Positions 24,274 through 32,037 of a stretch of 37,023 bases of DNA are shown piece by piece (within the stretch, counting starts at the first letter, position 1; each line of letters starts with the position of its first letter). The position numbers and the translations under genes are program-made. The notes under the pieces were generated by a model. The model searched no databases, had not been told where the DNA came from, and worked only from the letters and a program-made list of their open reading frames with translations. This DNA comes from DATILI01 sp035476635 (GTDB lineage: Bacteria; Pseudomonadota; Gammaproteobacteria; Burkholderiales; Burkholderiaceae_C), in NCBI GenBank assembly GCA_035476635.1, contig DATILI010000227.1, positions 1-37,023 of the forward strand, written 5' to 3'.

Positions 24274-27200
24274 CCGGTCCCCGTGCCGCGCATGGCAGAT
24301 GCAAGAGTGAAAGCGCTAGCGCCGGTCGCGAGCCCAGCGGAGGCCGTGCGCTCAGGCCCGAGATAGTCCCGCGCGGAAGGCGCAAAGCCGCCGCGGCCCA
24401 CCTGTGTGAGCGAACTGCGCCCGCCAGGCTGGCAGGGGCTGCGCGCGAGTTCTCCGCCTGCGAGCATCTGCGTGTTCAGGCCGGCCAGGCTGCCGGACAC
24501 GTCCAGCGCCGGCGTGGAGATTTCGATCGAACCGCTGACCCCCGTGGGCGCCGCAGCCTGGATCACGTTGAAGCCGAACAGCCCGGGCTGGAAAACGTGC
24601 GGCACCGCTCCACCCACCAGCAGCGCGTTGCCACTGGTCAGGAGCGTCTTGACGTCGATGCGCACATCGCCCCCCGCGGCGTTATCGGCCGCGGTGTTGG
24701 CCTGGACGAAGCCGGTGTCCAGCACAAGCGCATCGGCATGGATGTCGATGTCCCCGCCATTGCCGGTCAATCCGGTGACCGAAGTGGTGATCTGCGCATG
24801 GCGCAAGGCGACCACCCCGCCCCCCTGGATGCGAATGGCGCCCCCGTTGCCGTCCTTCGCGCTGGTGGTGATGCTGCCATGGTCCAGCACAAGGCGATCG
24901 GTGAAGTTGACTTCGATGTTGCTCGCCGGCGCGTTGCCCGTGGCCTGCGCGGTGATCTTCGCGTCTTGCCCGATCGCTATCGTCGGCGCCGTGGCGATCA
25001 GCGTACCCGGAACTACCGCCGCTGGATCATGCACGGTTGCGTCGTTCTGGATGGCAAGGCGCCCGCCGTCGGAAAGCGTGATGCGCTCCGAGGCCTGCAC
25101 CACCACGCTGCCGGTTTGCCCACTCGAACCCTTCCTGGCCGAAGCGTTGATGCTGCTGCCCCCATCGCCGACGTGGATGGTGGCAGCGCTGACCTTGACC
25201 GTGCCGGCATTGCCGCTGCCGGAGGTGTTCGTCCCGATGGCGCCGCCGCGCATCAAGGACACGTCGCCGGTCGCCGTCACCTCCACATTGCCGGCCTGGC
25301 CCGTGGTACCGGGCAGCGCAATACTGGCGATTCCCGCGCCGCCGTAGGCCCCGCCATCGACAACGATGCGCCCGGCCTGGACCTTGACCGAACCCGCATT
25401 GCCGCTGGAAAAAGTGCTGGAATCGATCAGGCTGCCATTGGTGACAGTCAACAAGTCTTGCGCCTGCACATCCACGCTGCCCGCATTGCCCGTGCTGGAC
25501 ATCGTTGCCTCGCTGAAGATGCCGGTAAGAAAGCCTGTTTTCGCCTGGTCGTCGATCAGGATGCTGCCCGCGCGCACCCGCACCGAGCCCGCGTTGCCGC
25601 TGGAATAAGTCGTCGAGTCAATTTCACCCCGGGGCAGGATGGTGAGCTTGCCCGCCACCGTCACATCGATGCTGCCGCCTTGGCCCGTACTGCCAAACGA
25701 GTTGGAGCTGAAGATGCCAGTAAGCCGGTTCTCGTCGCCCTGGCCATGGATCAGCAGGCTGTCGGCGAAGACCTTGATGGCGCCCGCGTCTGCGCCACCT
25801 TGGGTCGATGAATCGATGACGCCGCCGTCCAGGATGGTGAGATTGCCGGCAACGCTGACATCGATGTTGCCGGGCTTGCGCCCCACCGGCGCCCAGGTCG
25901 AGCTGCGAATGCCACCGGCCGCAATGGCGCGCCCGTCGATCAGGAGGCTGCCCGCATGGACCTTCACGCTGCCGCCGTCTCCATCCGAATACACCGAAGA
26001 ATCTATGACGGCGATCCCGAGGAGCGTCAGCGCACCGGTCACATTCACCTCGATATTGCCCGCGTTGCCGCTGGCCCCCGGCGTGGACACGCCGAAGACG
26101 GCCGAGCCCAAGCCGGGAGAGCTCAGGCCATCGATCGTCATGCTGCCCGCCTGGACCTGAACGCCGCCGGCATTGCCGCTTGAATACGTGGATGAATCGA
26201 GTTGCCCGCCATTGCGCAGCGTCAGGTCTGCCTTGCTCGTCACGACGACAGTCCCGCCGTTTCCGGTGCTCGACGAGGAAGCGAGGCTGGTGATGGCCGC
26301 GTAGCCCGAAGTCTGTCCATCAATCAGGATGTTGCCGGCCGTGACCTGCACGGAACCGGCGTTGCCCGCAGCGTAGGTGGAAGAGTCGATGCTGCCGCGG
26401 TTGAGAATGCGCAAGTCTTCCTGTGCGGTGACCTCCACCTTTCCGGCGTTGCCCTTGCTGGACGGCATGACGCCGGAGGAGATGCCGGTGATGCCGTCGG
26501 TACGCCCCATGCCATCCACCGTGATGTTGCGGGCGCGGACGGTGACCTGGCCTCCATCGGCGCTCGAATAGGTCGACGAATTGATGGTGCCGTGAACAAG
26601 CGACAGATTGCCGGTACTCGTGACGTCCACATTTCCCGCGCGGCCGCTGCTCTGGGGCAATGCAGCACTGGAGATTCCAGCTTGTGCGACCCCTTGGCCA
26701 TCGACCACGATCTCGCTGCCACGCACTTGGACCGCGCCCGCGTCCCCCGCGGAAAACGTGGATGAATCGACCAGCCCGCCGCGCAGGACAAACACGCCGC
26801 CCGACGCGGTCATGCTGATATCGGCGGCTTTGCCGCTCGCCGCGGTGAAAGTGGATACCTGCCCCAGGTCGGCGATGAGAATGTCTCCGGCGCCCACGCG
26901 CACGGCAGCCGCATCGGCGTCTTCCCCACCTTGGGTGACCGAGCGGATGCCGCTGTCCTTGCCCACGACTTGCAATGTTCCATTCACCGCCGGCAGCGCC
27001 CCGGTCAGGGGAATCAGCGCCGGCCCTGCTCCCACGGCCACGACCCGGAGTTCACCCGCGCCACCGAATTTGCCGACTACGCTGCCATCGCGGATCTCGA
27101 CATCGCCACCGACCACGCTCAGCGCCTGGCGTTGCGCTGTCACCAGGCCAGAACCGCCGACCACCTTGATCGGCGCCCGCGTTGCACCGAGAAAACCGAA

Positions 27201-27719
27201 CGCCTCGGGCGCTGCACTGGAGAACGTACTGGCCACTGCCGGGTCTGCCGAGAACTTGCCGTCGGGAAACTGCAGGTAGTTGGCCGTGCTCACATGGAAA
27301 GCGCCGGGCACGTCGACCGAGGCGCCGGCACCGAACGTGACACCCGCCGGGTTGATAAAGTAAAAGCCCGGCGTGCCGCTTGCCGCGGTCAGTGAAAGCG
27401 GTCCGTTGATTTGCGAAGCGCTGCCTCCGGTCACTCGGCTGATCACATTGGCAAGCCCCGGGGTCGACGTGGAAAACTGGGCCGACTCGCCGGTGTGGAC
27501 GTTGAAAAACTGGAAGCTGTGGAACAGGTTGTTGCCCGACAACCGGCCCAGCGACTCCGGGATCAGGAACCTGGGGCCGGCCAGCGACGCCGCGGGCTGG
27601 CCCAGGCTGCCGTCCGTGCGGATCTGCGCCAGTGCCGCAGCGGGCAAAGCAGCTACACCCAAGGCGACCGAACCGGCAAGGCACCAGGAGGGCCGCGACC
27701 AAGAAGGAAGGATGTGCAT
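24261..27719 (-). CDS. Repeat-rich two-partner-secretion exoprotein (TpsA, filamentous haemagglutinin N-terminal domain)
   Basis: This is a large predicted surface or secreted beta-helical protein exported by the adjacent TpsB. The ATG at 27719 gives 1152 residues with a signal peptide cleaved near ALA-Q (31/32). The TPS domain shows SGNNLFHSFQFFNVHTGE and FINPAGVTFGAG, equivalents of the NPNL and NPNGI motifs of FHA. From about residue 318 to 888 there are nine degenerate repeats of 60-65 residues, each built on DSSTYSSGNAGSVxVxAG, then a DG turn and a GIxS strand. The mature chain has only two cysteines, Cys1096 and Cys1150, flanking a GRGGF motif (1108-1112). No adhesin, toxin or CDI-type domain was recognised. 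The start overlaps the CHAT stop (TGATG). The ligand is unknown. Confidence 0.88.
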   Translation of the reverse strand: MHILPSWSRPSWCLAGSVALGVAALPAAALAQIRTDGSLGQPAASLAGPRFLIPESLGRLSGNNLFHSFQFFNVHTGESAQFSTSTPGLANVISRVTGGSASQINGPLSLTAASGTPGFYFINPAGVTFGAGASVDVPGAFHVSTANYLQFPDGKFSADPAVASTFSSAAPEAFGFLGATRAPIKVVGGSGLVTAQRQALSVVGGDVEIRDGSVVGKFGGAGELRVVAVGAGPALIPLTGALPAVNGTLQVVGKDSGIRSVTQGGEDADAAAVRVGAGDILIADLGQVSTFTAASGKAADISMTASGGVFVLRGGLVDSSTFSAGDAGAVQVRGSEIVVDGQGVAQAGISSAALPQSSGRAGNVDVTSTGNLSLVHGTINSSTYSSADGGQVTVRARNITVDGMGRTDGITGISSGVMPSSKGNAGKVEVTAQEDLRILNRGSIDSSTYAAGNAGSVQVTAGNILIDGQTSGYAAITSLASSSSTGNGGTVVVTSKADLTLRNGGQLDSSTYSSGNAGGVQVQAGSMTIDGLSSPGLGSAVFGVSTPGASGNAGNIEVNVTGALTLLGIAVIDSSVYSDGDGGSVKVHAGSLLIDGRAIAAGGIRSSTWAPVGRKPGNIDVSVAGNLTILDGGVIDSSTQGGADAGAIKVFADSLLIHGQGDENRLTGIFSSNSFGSTGQGGSIDVTVAGKLTILPRGEIDSTTYSSGNAGSVRVRAGSILIDDQAKTGFLTGIFSEATMSSTGNAGSVDVQAQDLLTVTNGSLIDSSTFSSGNAGSVKVQAGRIVVDGGAYGGAGIASIALPGTTGQAGNVEVTATGDVSLMRGGAIGTNTSGSGNAGTVKVSAATIHVGDGGSSINASARKGSSGQTGSVVVQASERITLSDGGRLAIQNDATVHDPAAVVPGTLIATAPTIAIGQDAKITAQATGNAPASNIEVNFTDRLVLDHGSITTSAKDGNGGAIRIQGGGVVALRHAQITTSVTGLTGNGGDIDIHADALVLDTGFVQANTAADNAAGGDVRIDVKTLLTSGNALLVGGAVPHVFQPGLFGFNVIQAAAPTGVSGSIEISTPALDVSGSLAGLNTQMLAGGELARSPCQPGGRSSLTQVGRGGFAPSARDYLGPERTASAGLATGASAFTLASAMRGTGTGCVR
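25057..26768 (-). repeat. Nine tandem degenerate 60-65-residue repeats coded within tpsA
   Basis: The repeats are readable at protein level as units starting DSST/NSST/DSSV/DSTT/GTNT followed by a GNAG-type turn. They begin near codon 318 and continue to about codon 888. The period is about 190 bases. DNA identity between units is only partial, consistent with old duplication and beta-helix constraint rather than recent slippage. Boundaries are approximate. Confidence 0.75.
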
Positions 27720-29989
27720 CACAGCCAGTTTCCTACCAGGACAAAGGGCGCCCAATAGAAGGGATGATTCGTTGCCGGCTGCTTCATGAGTTCGAGTTGC
27801 GCCTGGCGCAAGGCCTCGGTCTTGGTCAGCCGTGTCTTGGCGATGCCGCTGTACATGCGCTCCATGACCTGCCGGGCCGCATCGTCGTCAACCGGCCAGA
27901 GCGTGCCGAGCACGCTCTTGGCGCGCGCCTTGATGGCCGCGCCCGACATGCCCAACGGCGCGCGGTCATTGCCTTCGGCGGTCTGGCAAGCCGACAGGCT
28001 CAACAGCTCGATCGGCGCCTTGTGAAACCGCTCCGCCTGCAGCAGCGACTGCAAGCCATTCATACTGAGCAGATTGTCATACGCCATGATGTAGCTGGTC
28101 TCGGCGCTGCCGCCGAACACGCCGTGCGACGCGATGTGCACCAGGCGGTAGTCACCCGTCTTGGCCTCATCACCGAAACGGTCCACCGTGAAGTCGGCAT
28201 CGAGCAGGGTTGTGCCAGGCAGGAGATGGCGCAGCGCCTCGATCTCGGTTTTCACGCCCGGCAGGGACAGGCGCTCGCGCAGGTCTTGCAGACTGCCGGC
28301 ATCTGCCCCGGGGCTGGGCGAGCGGATCGACCGCAGCGCGCGGCCTGCGCCCATTCCCCTGGCAGGCGCTTGCGCCGTGGCCGTGGCACCGGCCAGCAAA
28401 ATCTGCGCTGTCATGGCGGAGCCGAGCTTGGCGACAACCGGCCCGGGCACCGACAAACCCACGACCAGGGCCGAGACCCGGCCTTGCGCCGGCGCAGCGG
28501 AATTGGTCATCGTCAGCCCCGTCACCATGCCCACGGCATATTGCTCGACGACGAACCGCGAACCGTCGTGCAGTGCGCCCAGCGGCACCATGCGCAAGGG
28601 GCCGTCGGGCACGATCACCAGCGACTGGATGTTGCGCTCGGCCAATGCCGCCTGCAGCGGCCGCAACAGCCAATCGTAGAGTTGTTGTGCGGGCTGCGCA
28701 AAATCTTCGCGGCCACCGCGCAGCCGCTCGGCAAATGCAGTTGCCACGCTGCGCAGGTTGGCGCTGTTCACGATGGTGGTGTGCCGGCTGATGCCATCCG
28801 CCGTTTCCAGCAAGAGCTCGAGCCGCTCGCGCAGGATGATCGGATACAGCACCGCAGTGCCCGGCGGCAGGCTTCCAATGCTGCCGCCCTGCACCGCCTC
28901 GACGGCGCAGCGGTCGCCCATGAAGTCCTGCAGCTCGGTCTGCTTGATCAGCTCCACCACGTCGCGCACCTGCTTGAGCCTGGCTGTCTCTTGCGCGGGC
29001 GTCTGCGCCTGGGCGTCTTGCAGCAACAGGTCGGCATAGCCCAGGTAGATGGGCTCCAGCGTGTCGCGAAACGAGGAGCGGCCATCGGGATAGTCGATCG
29101 GGATGTCCTGCCGCACGGCTTCGATATGGTGAACGGCACGCTCATAGGCCGACAGCGCCTGCTTCTCCTGGCCCAGCGCGCTGAAAAGCCGCCCCTGGCG
29201 CCACTCCAGTGCGATCAGCAGGTCGGCGGCGGCCACCGGGTCGGTCCGGCGGAGTTGCCCGATCGCCTGCTGCGACAGGCGCAGTGCATCCGCATCGCGC
29301 CCCTGGTCTTCGTAAAGTTGCGCAAGAGCGTCGGTCGCTTCCGCGCCAAGGCGGATGTCGCCTGCCGCTTGCGCCAACACGCGCCCGCGCTCCAGGTGCC
29401 GGTAGGCGATTTGTGCGCCCTGCGGGCCGAGCGCGCGCGCCTGGTCGCCCAGGTTGACGTGGTACTGCGCCCAGGCGCTGTCCTGCCCTGGCCGCGCCAG
29501 CAGCGCCGAAAGCACCTGCAGTTGCCGCAGCCGCTCGCCTGGTTGCGCGAGGCGGGCCTGGTTCAGGCCCACATTCAGTTGCACCGCGACATCGGAGCCG
29601 GCCAGCGCCAAGGCCTCCTTGAAATAGCGTTGGGCTGTGTCCTGGTCTTTGCGCGCCGCCGCGAGATTGCCCAGATAGACGCCAAAACGCGCGCGATCTG
29701 CACCGGCTGCGCGGTCATAGGCCAGTGCCAGGGATTGCTCTGCATCATCCAGGCGCCGCGCCTGCCATTGCGATATGCCCAGCTCGCCGGAAATCCGGGC
29801 GCGCAGGTTCGGGTCGTCGGCCTGCTGCACCGCCGAAGCCAGGAGCTCGATGGACTGCTGGATGCTGCCTTGCTGGCGCAAGGCCATGCCCTTGGCCAGC
29901 TGCGCGCCCGCGTCCGCCTCAGCCGCGACTGCAACGGACTGCAGCGCCAGCCAGGCCATCGCAATCATCCACCTTCTTGTAGTGCCCAC
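27719..29989 (-). CDS. Exported TPR-CHAT domain protein (caspase-like putative protease)
   Basis: CHAT domains belong to the caspase/separase-type cysteine peptidase clan. The 756-residue product has an N-terminal signal sequence (MGTTRRWMIAMAWLALQSVAVAA), so it is probably periplasmic. Tetratricopeptide-like helical repeats cover about 28-330, and the CHAT domain about 440-756. The catalytic dyad is intact: His622 in VHIASHGVFGG and Cys668 in LSLSACQTAEG. The C-terminal HPFYWAPFVLVGNW is a CHAT hallmark. The start is taken as GTG at 29989 with GGGAG about five bases upstream; ATG at 29968 is an alternative that shortens the signal. It is the first gene of an operon with tpsA (one-base overlap) and tpsB, so TpsA or TpsB processing is the obvious hypothesis, but no substrate can be read from the sequence. 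Confidence 0.9.
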   Translation of the reverse strand: MGTTRRWMIAMAWLALQSVAVAAEADAGAQLAKGMALRQQGSIQQSIELLASAVQQADDPNLRARISGELGISQWQARRLDDAEQSLALAYDRAAGADRARFGVYLGNLAAARKDQDTAQRYFKEALALAGSDVAVQLNVGLNQARLAQPGERLRQLQVLSALLARPGQDSAWAQYHVNLGDQARALGPQGAQIAYRHLERGRVLAQAAGDIRLGAEATDALAQLYEDQGRDADALRLSQQAIGQLRRTDPVAAADLLIALEWRQGRLFSALGQEKQALSAYERAVHHIEAVRQDIPIDYPDGRSSFRDTLEPIYLGYADLLLQDAQAQTPAQETARLKQVRDVVELIKQTELQDFMGDRCAVEAVQGGSIGSLPPGTAVLYPIILRERLELLLETADGISRHTTIVNSANLRSVATAFAERLRGGREDFAQPAQQLYDWLLRPLQAALAERNIQSLVIVPDGPLRMVPLGALHDGSRFVVEQYAVGMVTGLTMTNSAAPAQGRVSALVVGLSVPGPVVAKLGSAMTAQILLAGATATAQAPARGMGAGRALRSIRSPSPGADAGSLQDLRERLSLPGVKTEIEALRHLLPGTTLLDADFTVDRFGDEAKTGDYRLVHIASHGVFGGSAETSYIMAYDNLLSMNGLQSLLQAERFHKAPIELLSLSACQTAEGNDRAPLGMSGAAIKARAKSVLGTLWPVDDDAARQVMERMYSGIAKTRLTKTEALRQAQLELMKQPATNHPFYWAPFVLVGNWL

Positions 29990-30145
29990 CTGCTCTCCCG
30001 CCTGCCTCGCCTATTTGGAGGTACTTGCTCGAACCAAACGCTGAACTCTACAACGTCCAAGCGCCAAGCTGGCTCATTCAAGCGAAATTGAGGCCACTAG
30101 CCGGCGAGCAGCGGAACAAGTTCACGGGCCGGCAGCGGCAGTGCG

Positions 30146-30613
30146 TCAAAGGTCCAGATCGCTCAAGCCCGGATGGTCGTCCGGCCGGCGGCCCAGGGGC
30201 CAGAAGAACTTGCGGTCGCCCTCCAGGATCGGCAGGTCGTTGATGCTCGCGTGGCGGCGAACCATCAGGCCGGCCTCGTTGAACTCCCAGTTCTCGTTGC
30301 CGTAGCTGCGAAACCAGTGGCCGGAATCGTCGTGCCATTCGTAGGCGAATCGCACCGCGATGCGCGGGCCGCCAAACGCCCACAGTTCCTTGATCAGCCG
30401 GTAGTCGAGTTCGCGGGCCCACTTGCGCTCAAGCAGGGCCTGCGCTTGCGGCCTCCCCACGACGAATTCCGCACGGTTGCGCCAACGCGTGTCCTCGCTG
30501 TAGGCCAGCACGACGCGGCCGGGCTCTCGGGAATTCCAGCCGTCTTCGGCCAGGCGCACTTTTTCGATCGCGGAGGGAAGGGTAAAGGGAGGCAGCGGCG
30601 GGCGGGTTTGCAT
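30146..30613 (-). CDS. DUF1348 family protein (SnoaL/NTF2-like fold)
   Basis: This 155-residue cytoplasmic protein belongs to DUF1348, small NTF2/SnoaL-like proteins of unknown function. The family features are strong: a first helix with AIEKVRLAEDGWNSREP, then TRWRNRAEFVVGR, a central LDYRLIKELWAFGG, and RFAYEWHDDSGHWFRSYGNENW. The acidic and aromatic residues line the NTF2 pocket and suggest small-molecule binding or isomerase/hydrolase chemistry, but no activity is established. It diverges from a TetR regulator, and the shared 110-base interval carries two palindromic operators, so it is very probably the regulator's target. The 156 bases between it and the CHAT gene hold no further gene that I can support. 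Confidence 0.88.
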   Translation of the reverse strand: MQTRPPLPPFTLPSAIEKVRLAEDGWNSREPGRVVLAYSEDTRWRNRAEFVVGRPQAQALLERKWARELDYRLIKELWAFGGPRIAVRFAYEWHDDSGHWFRSYGNENWEFNEAGLMVRRHASINDLPILEGDRKFFWPLGRRPDDHPGLSDLDL

Positions 30614-30653
30614 GGAAGTTTCTCGCGTTTGATGAAAGAGAAGTCTGTTTTGA

Positions 30654-30683
30654 CGTCAAGTAGACAGACTTGTCTACTTGACG
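30654..30683. promoter_or_regulatory. Palindromic operator 1 for the TetR regulator
   Basis: Perfect 13-base arms (30654-30666 and 30671-30683) flank a four-base centre, with the core TAGACA-N4-TGTCTA. On the minus strand it covers a candidate promoter of the DUF1348 gene: TTGCGT 30681-30686 and TCTACT 30659-30664, spaced 16 bases. Binding would block that promoter. Confidence 0.8.
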
Positions 30684-30697
30684 CAAGTTTAACGAAC

Positions 30698-30715
30698 GTA
30701 GACAGATCTGTCTAC
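30698..30715. promoter_or_regulatory. Palindromic operator 2 for the TetR regulator
   Basis: This is a perfect 18-base palindrome with the same TAGACA-N4-TGTCTA core as operator 1 and a centre-to-centre distance of 38 bases. It overlaps the -10-like TACAAT (30713-30718) of the tetR gene, consistent with autorepression. Confidence 0.8.
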
Positions 30716-30718
30716 AAT
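30713..30718 (+). promoter_or_regulatory. -10-like hexamer directly before the tetR-type gene
   Basis: TACAAT ends five bases before the ATG at 30724 and there is no Shine-Dalgarno sequence, suggesting a leaderless transcript. The -35 match is weak (TTTAAC at 30688-30693 with a 19-base spacer). Confidence 0.35.
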
Positions 30719-30723
30719 GAAAC

Positions 30724-31314
30724 ATGCATGACGAAACCATTCCCGACCTGAAGGACCGGCCACCCAAGGAACGCATCCTGCTCACTGCGCACGGCCTGTT
30801 CTATCGCGAAGGCATCCGCGCTACCGGCATCGACCGCGTGATTGCCGAGTCAGGCGTGACCAAGGTGACGTTCTACCGCCACTTCCCCAGCAAGAACGAC
30901 CTGGTCCGCGCCTTCCTGGAGTACCGGCATGCCCACTGGATGGCGTGGTTCGCCAACGCCTTGCAGCGCCACGGCGCAGACCGCGGCAAGGGCGTGAGCG
31001 CACTGGCGCCCGCCTTGGGCGAATGGTTCATGGATGCCGGCTACCGCGGCTGCGCCTTCATCAACAGCGTCGGTGAGCTGGGCGGCAGCTTGCCTGACGT
31101 GATTGAAATCGCGCAACGCCACAAGCGCGACATGACGATGGAAATCGCGAAGCTGCTGCCGGCGTCGAGGCATCGGGAGAAAGACGCACAAGCCATCGCA
31201 CTGGCAGTGGACGGCGCCATTGTGCGATCGCAAACCGATGCGACGCCGGACGCGGCTTTGAAGGCGCTGGCCCGATTGGTCAAGGCCTTGCTGGCCGATG
31301 CGCCAGCAGGCTGA
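30724..31314 (+). CDS. TetR/AcrR family transcriptional regulator
   Basis: This 196-residue repressor-type protein has an N-terminal helix-turn-helix (about 15-62) with RILLTAHGLFYREGIRATGIDRVIAESG-like family spacing and the recognition helix in VTKVTFYRHFPSKNDLV, and a helical C-terminal ligand domain (about 65-190). The ligand is unknown. It is transcribed away from the DUF1348 gene across two matching palindromes, so it very likely controls both genes. Its end is four bases from the convergent racemase gene. Confidence 0.92.
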   Translation: MHDETIPDLKDRPPKERILLTAHGLFYREGIRATGIDRVIAESGVTKVTFYRHFPSKNDLVRAFLEYRHAHWMAWFANALQRHGADRGKGVSALAPALGEWFMDAGYRGCAFINSVGELGGSLPDVIEIAQRHKRDMTMEIAKLLPASRHREKDAQAIALAVDGAIVRSQTDATPDAALKALARLVKALLADAPAG

Positions 31315-31318
31315 GGGG

Positions 31319-32029
31319 TCAAGCAGCTTGCGCCGCCCGGTGCAGCGCTGCCTGCGCAAGCAAGCGCGTGGAGTCCAGCGTCGGTAGCGGGGAGTTCGCG
31401 TCGTTCATGATGAGCGGGATCTCGGTGCAACCAAGAACGACGGCATCGCAGCCCTCATCTTTCATCCGTCCGATAACGCGCTGGTAGCAGGCAATCGCTT
31501 CCGGCTTGAAAACACCGCAAACCAACTCTTCCATGATGATGCGATGGGTCTCGTCGCGCTCGGCGTCGTTTGGACGCATATAAGTCAGGCCGCGCGCCGC
31601 GAGCTTTTCCGGATAGACCTCGCTGTCGACGAGCCAACGCGTTCCGGTTACGCCCAGGCGCCGGTAGCCGCGTTCAACAGCCCGTGCGGCCACCACCTCG
31701 GCGATGTGCAGCCAGGGCAGCGGAGACCGCGGCGCAACGTGAGGAAAGGCCTGGTGAATGGTGTTGTCGGGGCAGATCAGGAAATCGGCACCGATCTGCG
31801 CGAGCTTGCGGGCGGAGGCAAGCATCAACGCACCAACGCCTTGCCAATCGTCGCGATCGAGGCACGCGACATACTCGGCAAGCGAAGGCGTGTGCATCGA
31901 AATCTCGGGGTGCGCATGGGGACCGAAAAGCTGCGCGCCCTCTGCGCAGATGGTCTTGTAGCAGAGGGCCGCGCCTTCGGCGGAGCAGGCAACGATGCCG
32001 ATGTGTTGGGGCATGATCCGGTTCTGCAT
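31319..32029 (-). CDS. Aspartate/glutamate racemase family protein
   Basis: This 236-residue cytoplasmic protein belongs to the Asp/Glu/hydantoin racemase superfamily, PLP-independent enzymes that use two opposed acid/base residues. The second catalytic cysteine is clear (Cys201 in LGCTEIPLI). At the first site, where Cys-Asn-Thr is usual, the sequence is CPDNT (86-90), so the residue immediately before Asn-Thr is Asp88, with a cysteine two positions earlier. Substrate and even racemase activity are therefore uncertain; one-cysteine members such as E. coli YgeA are known. A second start at Met6 is possible. It is the last gene of an operon after GNAT and a cupin-XRE regulator. Confidence 0.87.
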   Translation of the reverse strand: MQNRIMPQHIGIVACSAEGAALCYKTICAEGAQLFGPHAHPEISMHTPSLAEYVACLDRDDWQGVGALMLASARKLAQIGADFLICPDNTIHQAFPHVAPRSPLPWLHIAEVVAARAVERGYRRLGVTGTRWLVDSEVYPEKLAARGLTYMRPNDAERDETHRIIMEELVCGVFKPEAIACYQRVIGRMKDEGCDAVVLGCTEIPLIMNDANSPLPTLDSTRLLAQAALHRAAQAA

Positions 32030-32037
32030 TCGAGCGC

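Noticed and set aside
24036..25811. Long plus-strand frames opposite tpsA and tpsB
   Set aside because: Their periodic Arg/Ala/Gly composition mirrors the TpsA repeats read antisense; no independent coding evidence.
24261..27719. Contact-dependent inhibition (CdiA) toxin
   Set aside because: It is much shorter than CdiA, has no VENN motif or toxin-like C-terminus, and no immunity gene follows.
27719..29989. Possible Craspase-like (type III-E CRISPR) TPR-CHAT effector
   Set aside because: The protein has a signal peptide and TPS neighbours, and no cas gene or CRISPR array exists in the window.
27632..30091. 819-codon plus-strand open frame opposite the CHAT gene
   Set aside because: It is the antisense shadow of the TPR-CHAT gene, whose own product has catalytic motifs and a signal peptide.
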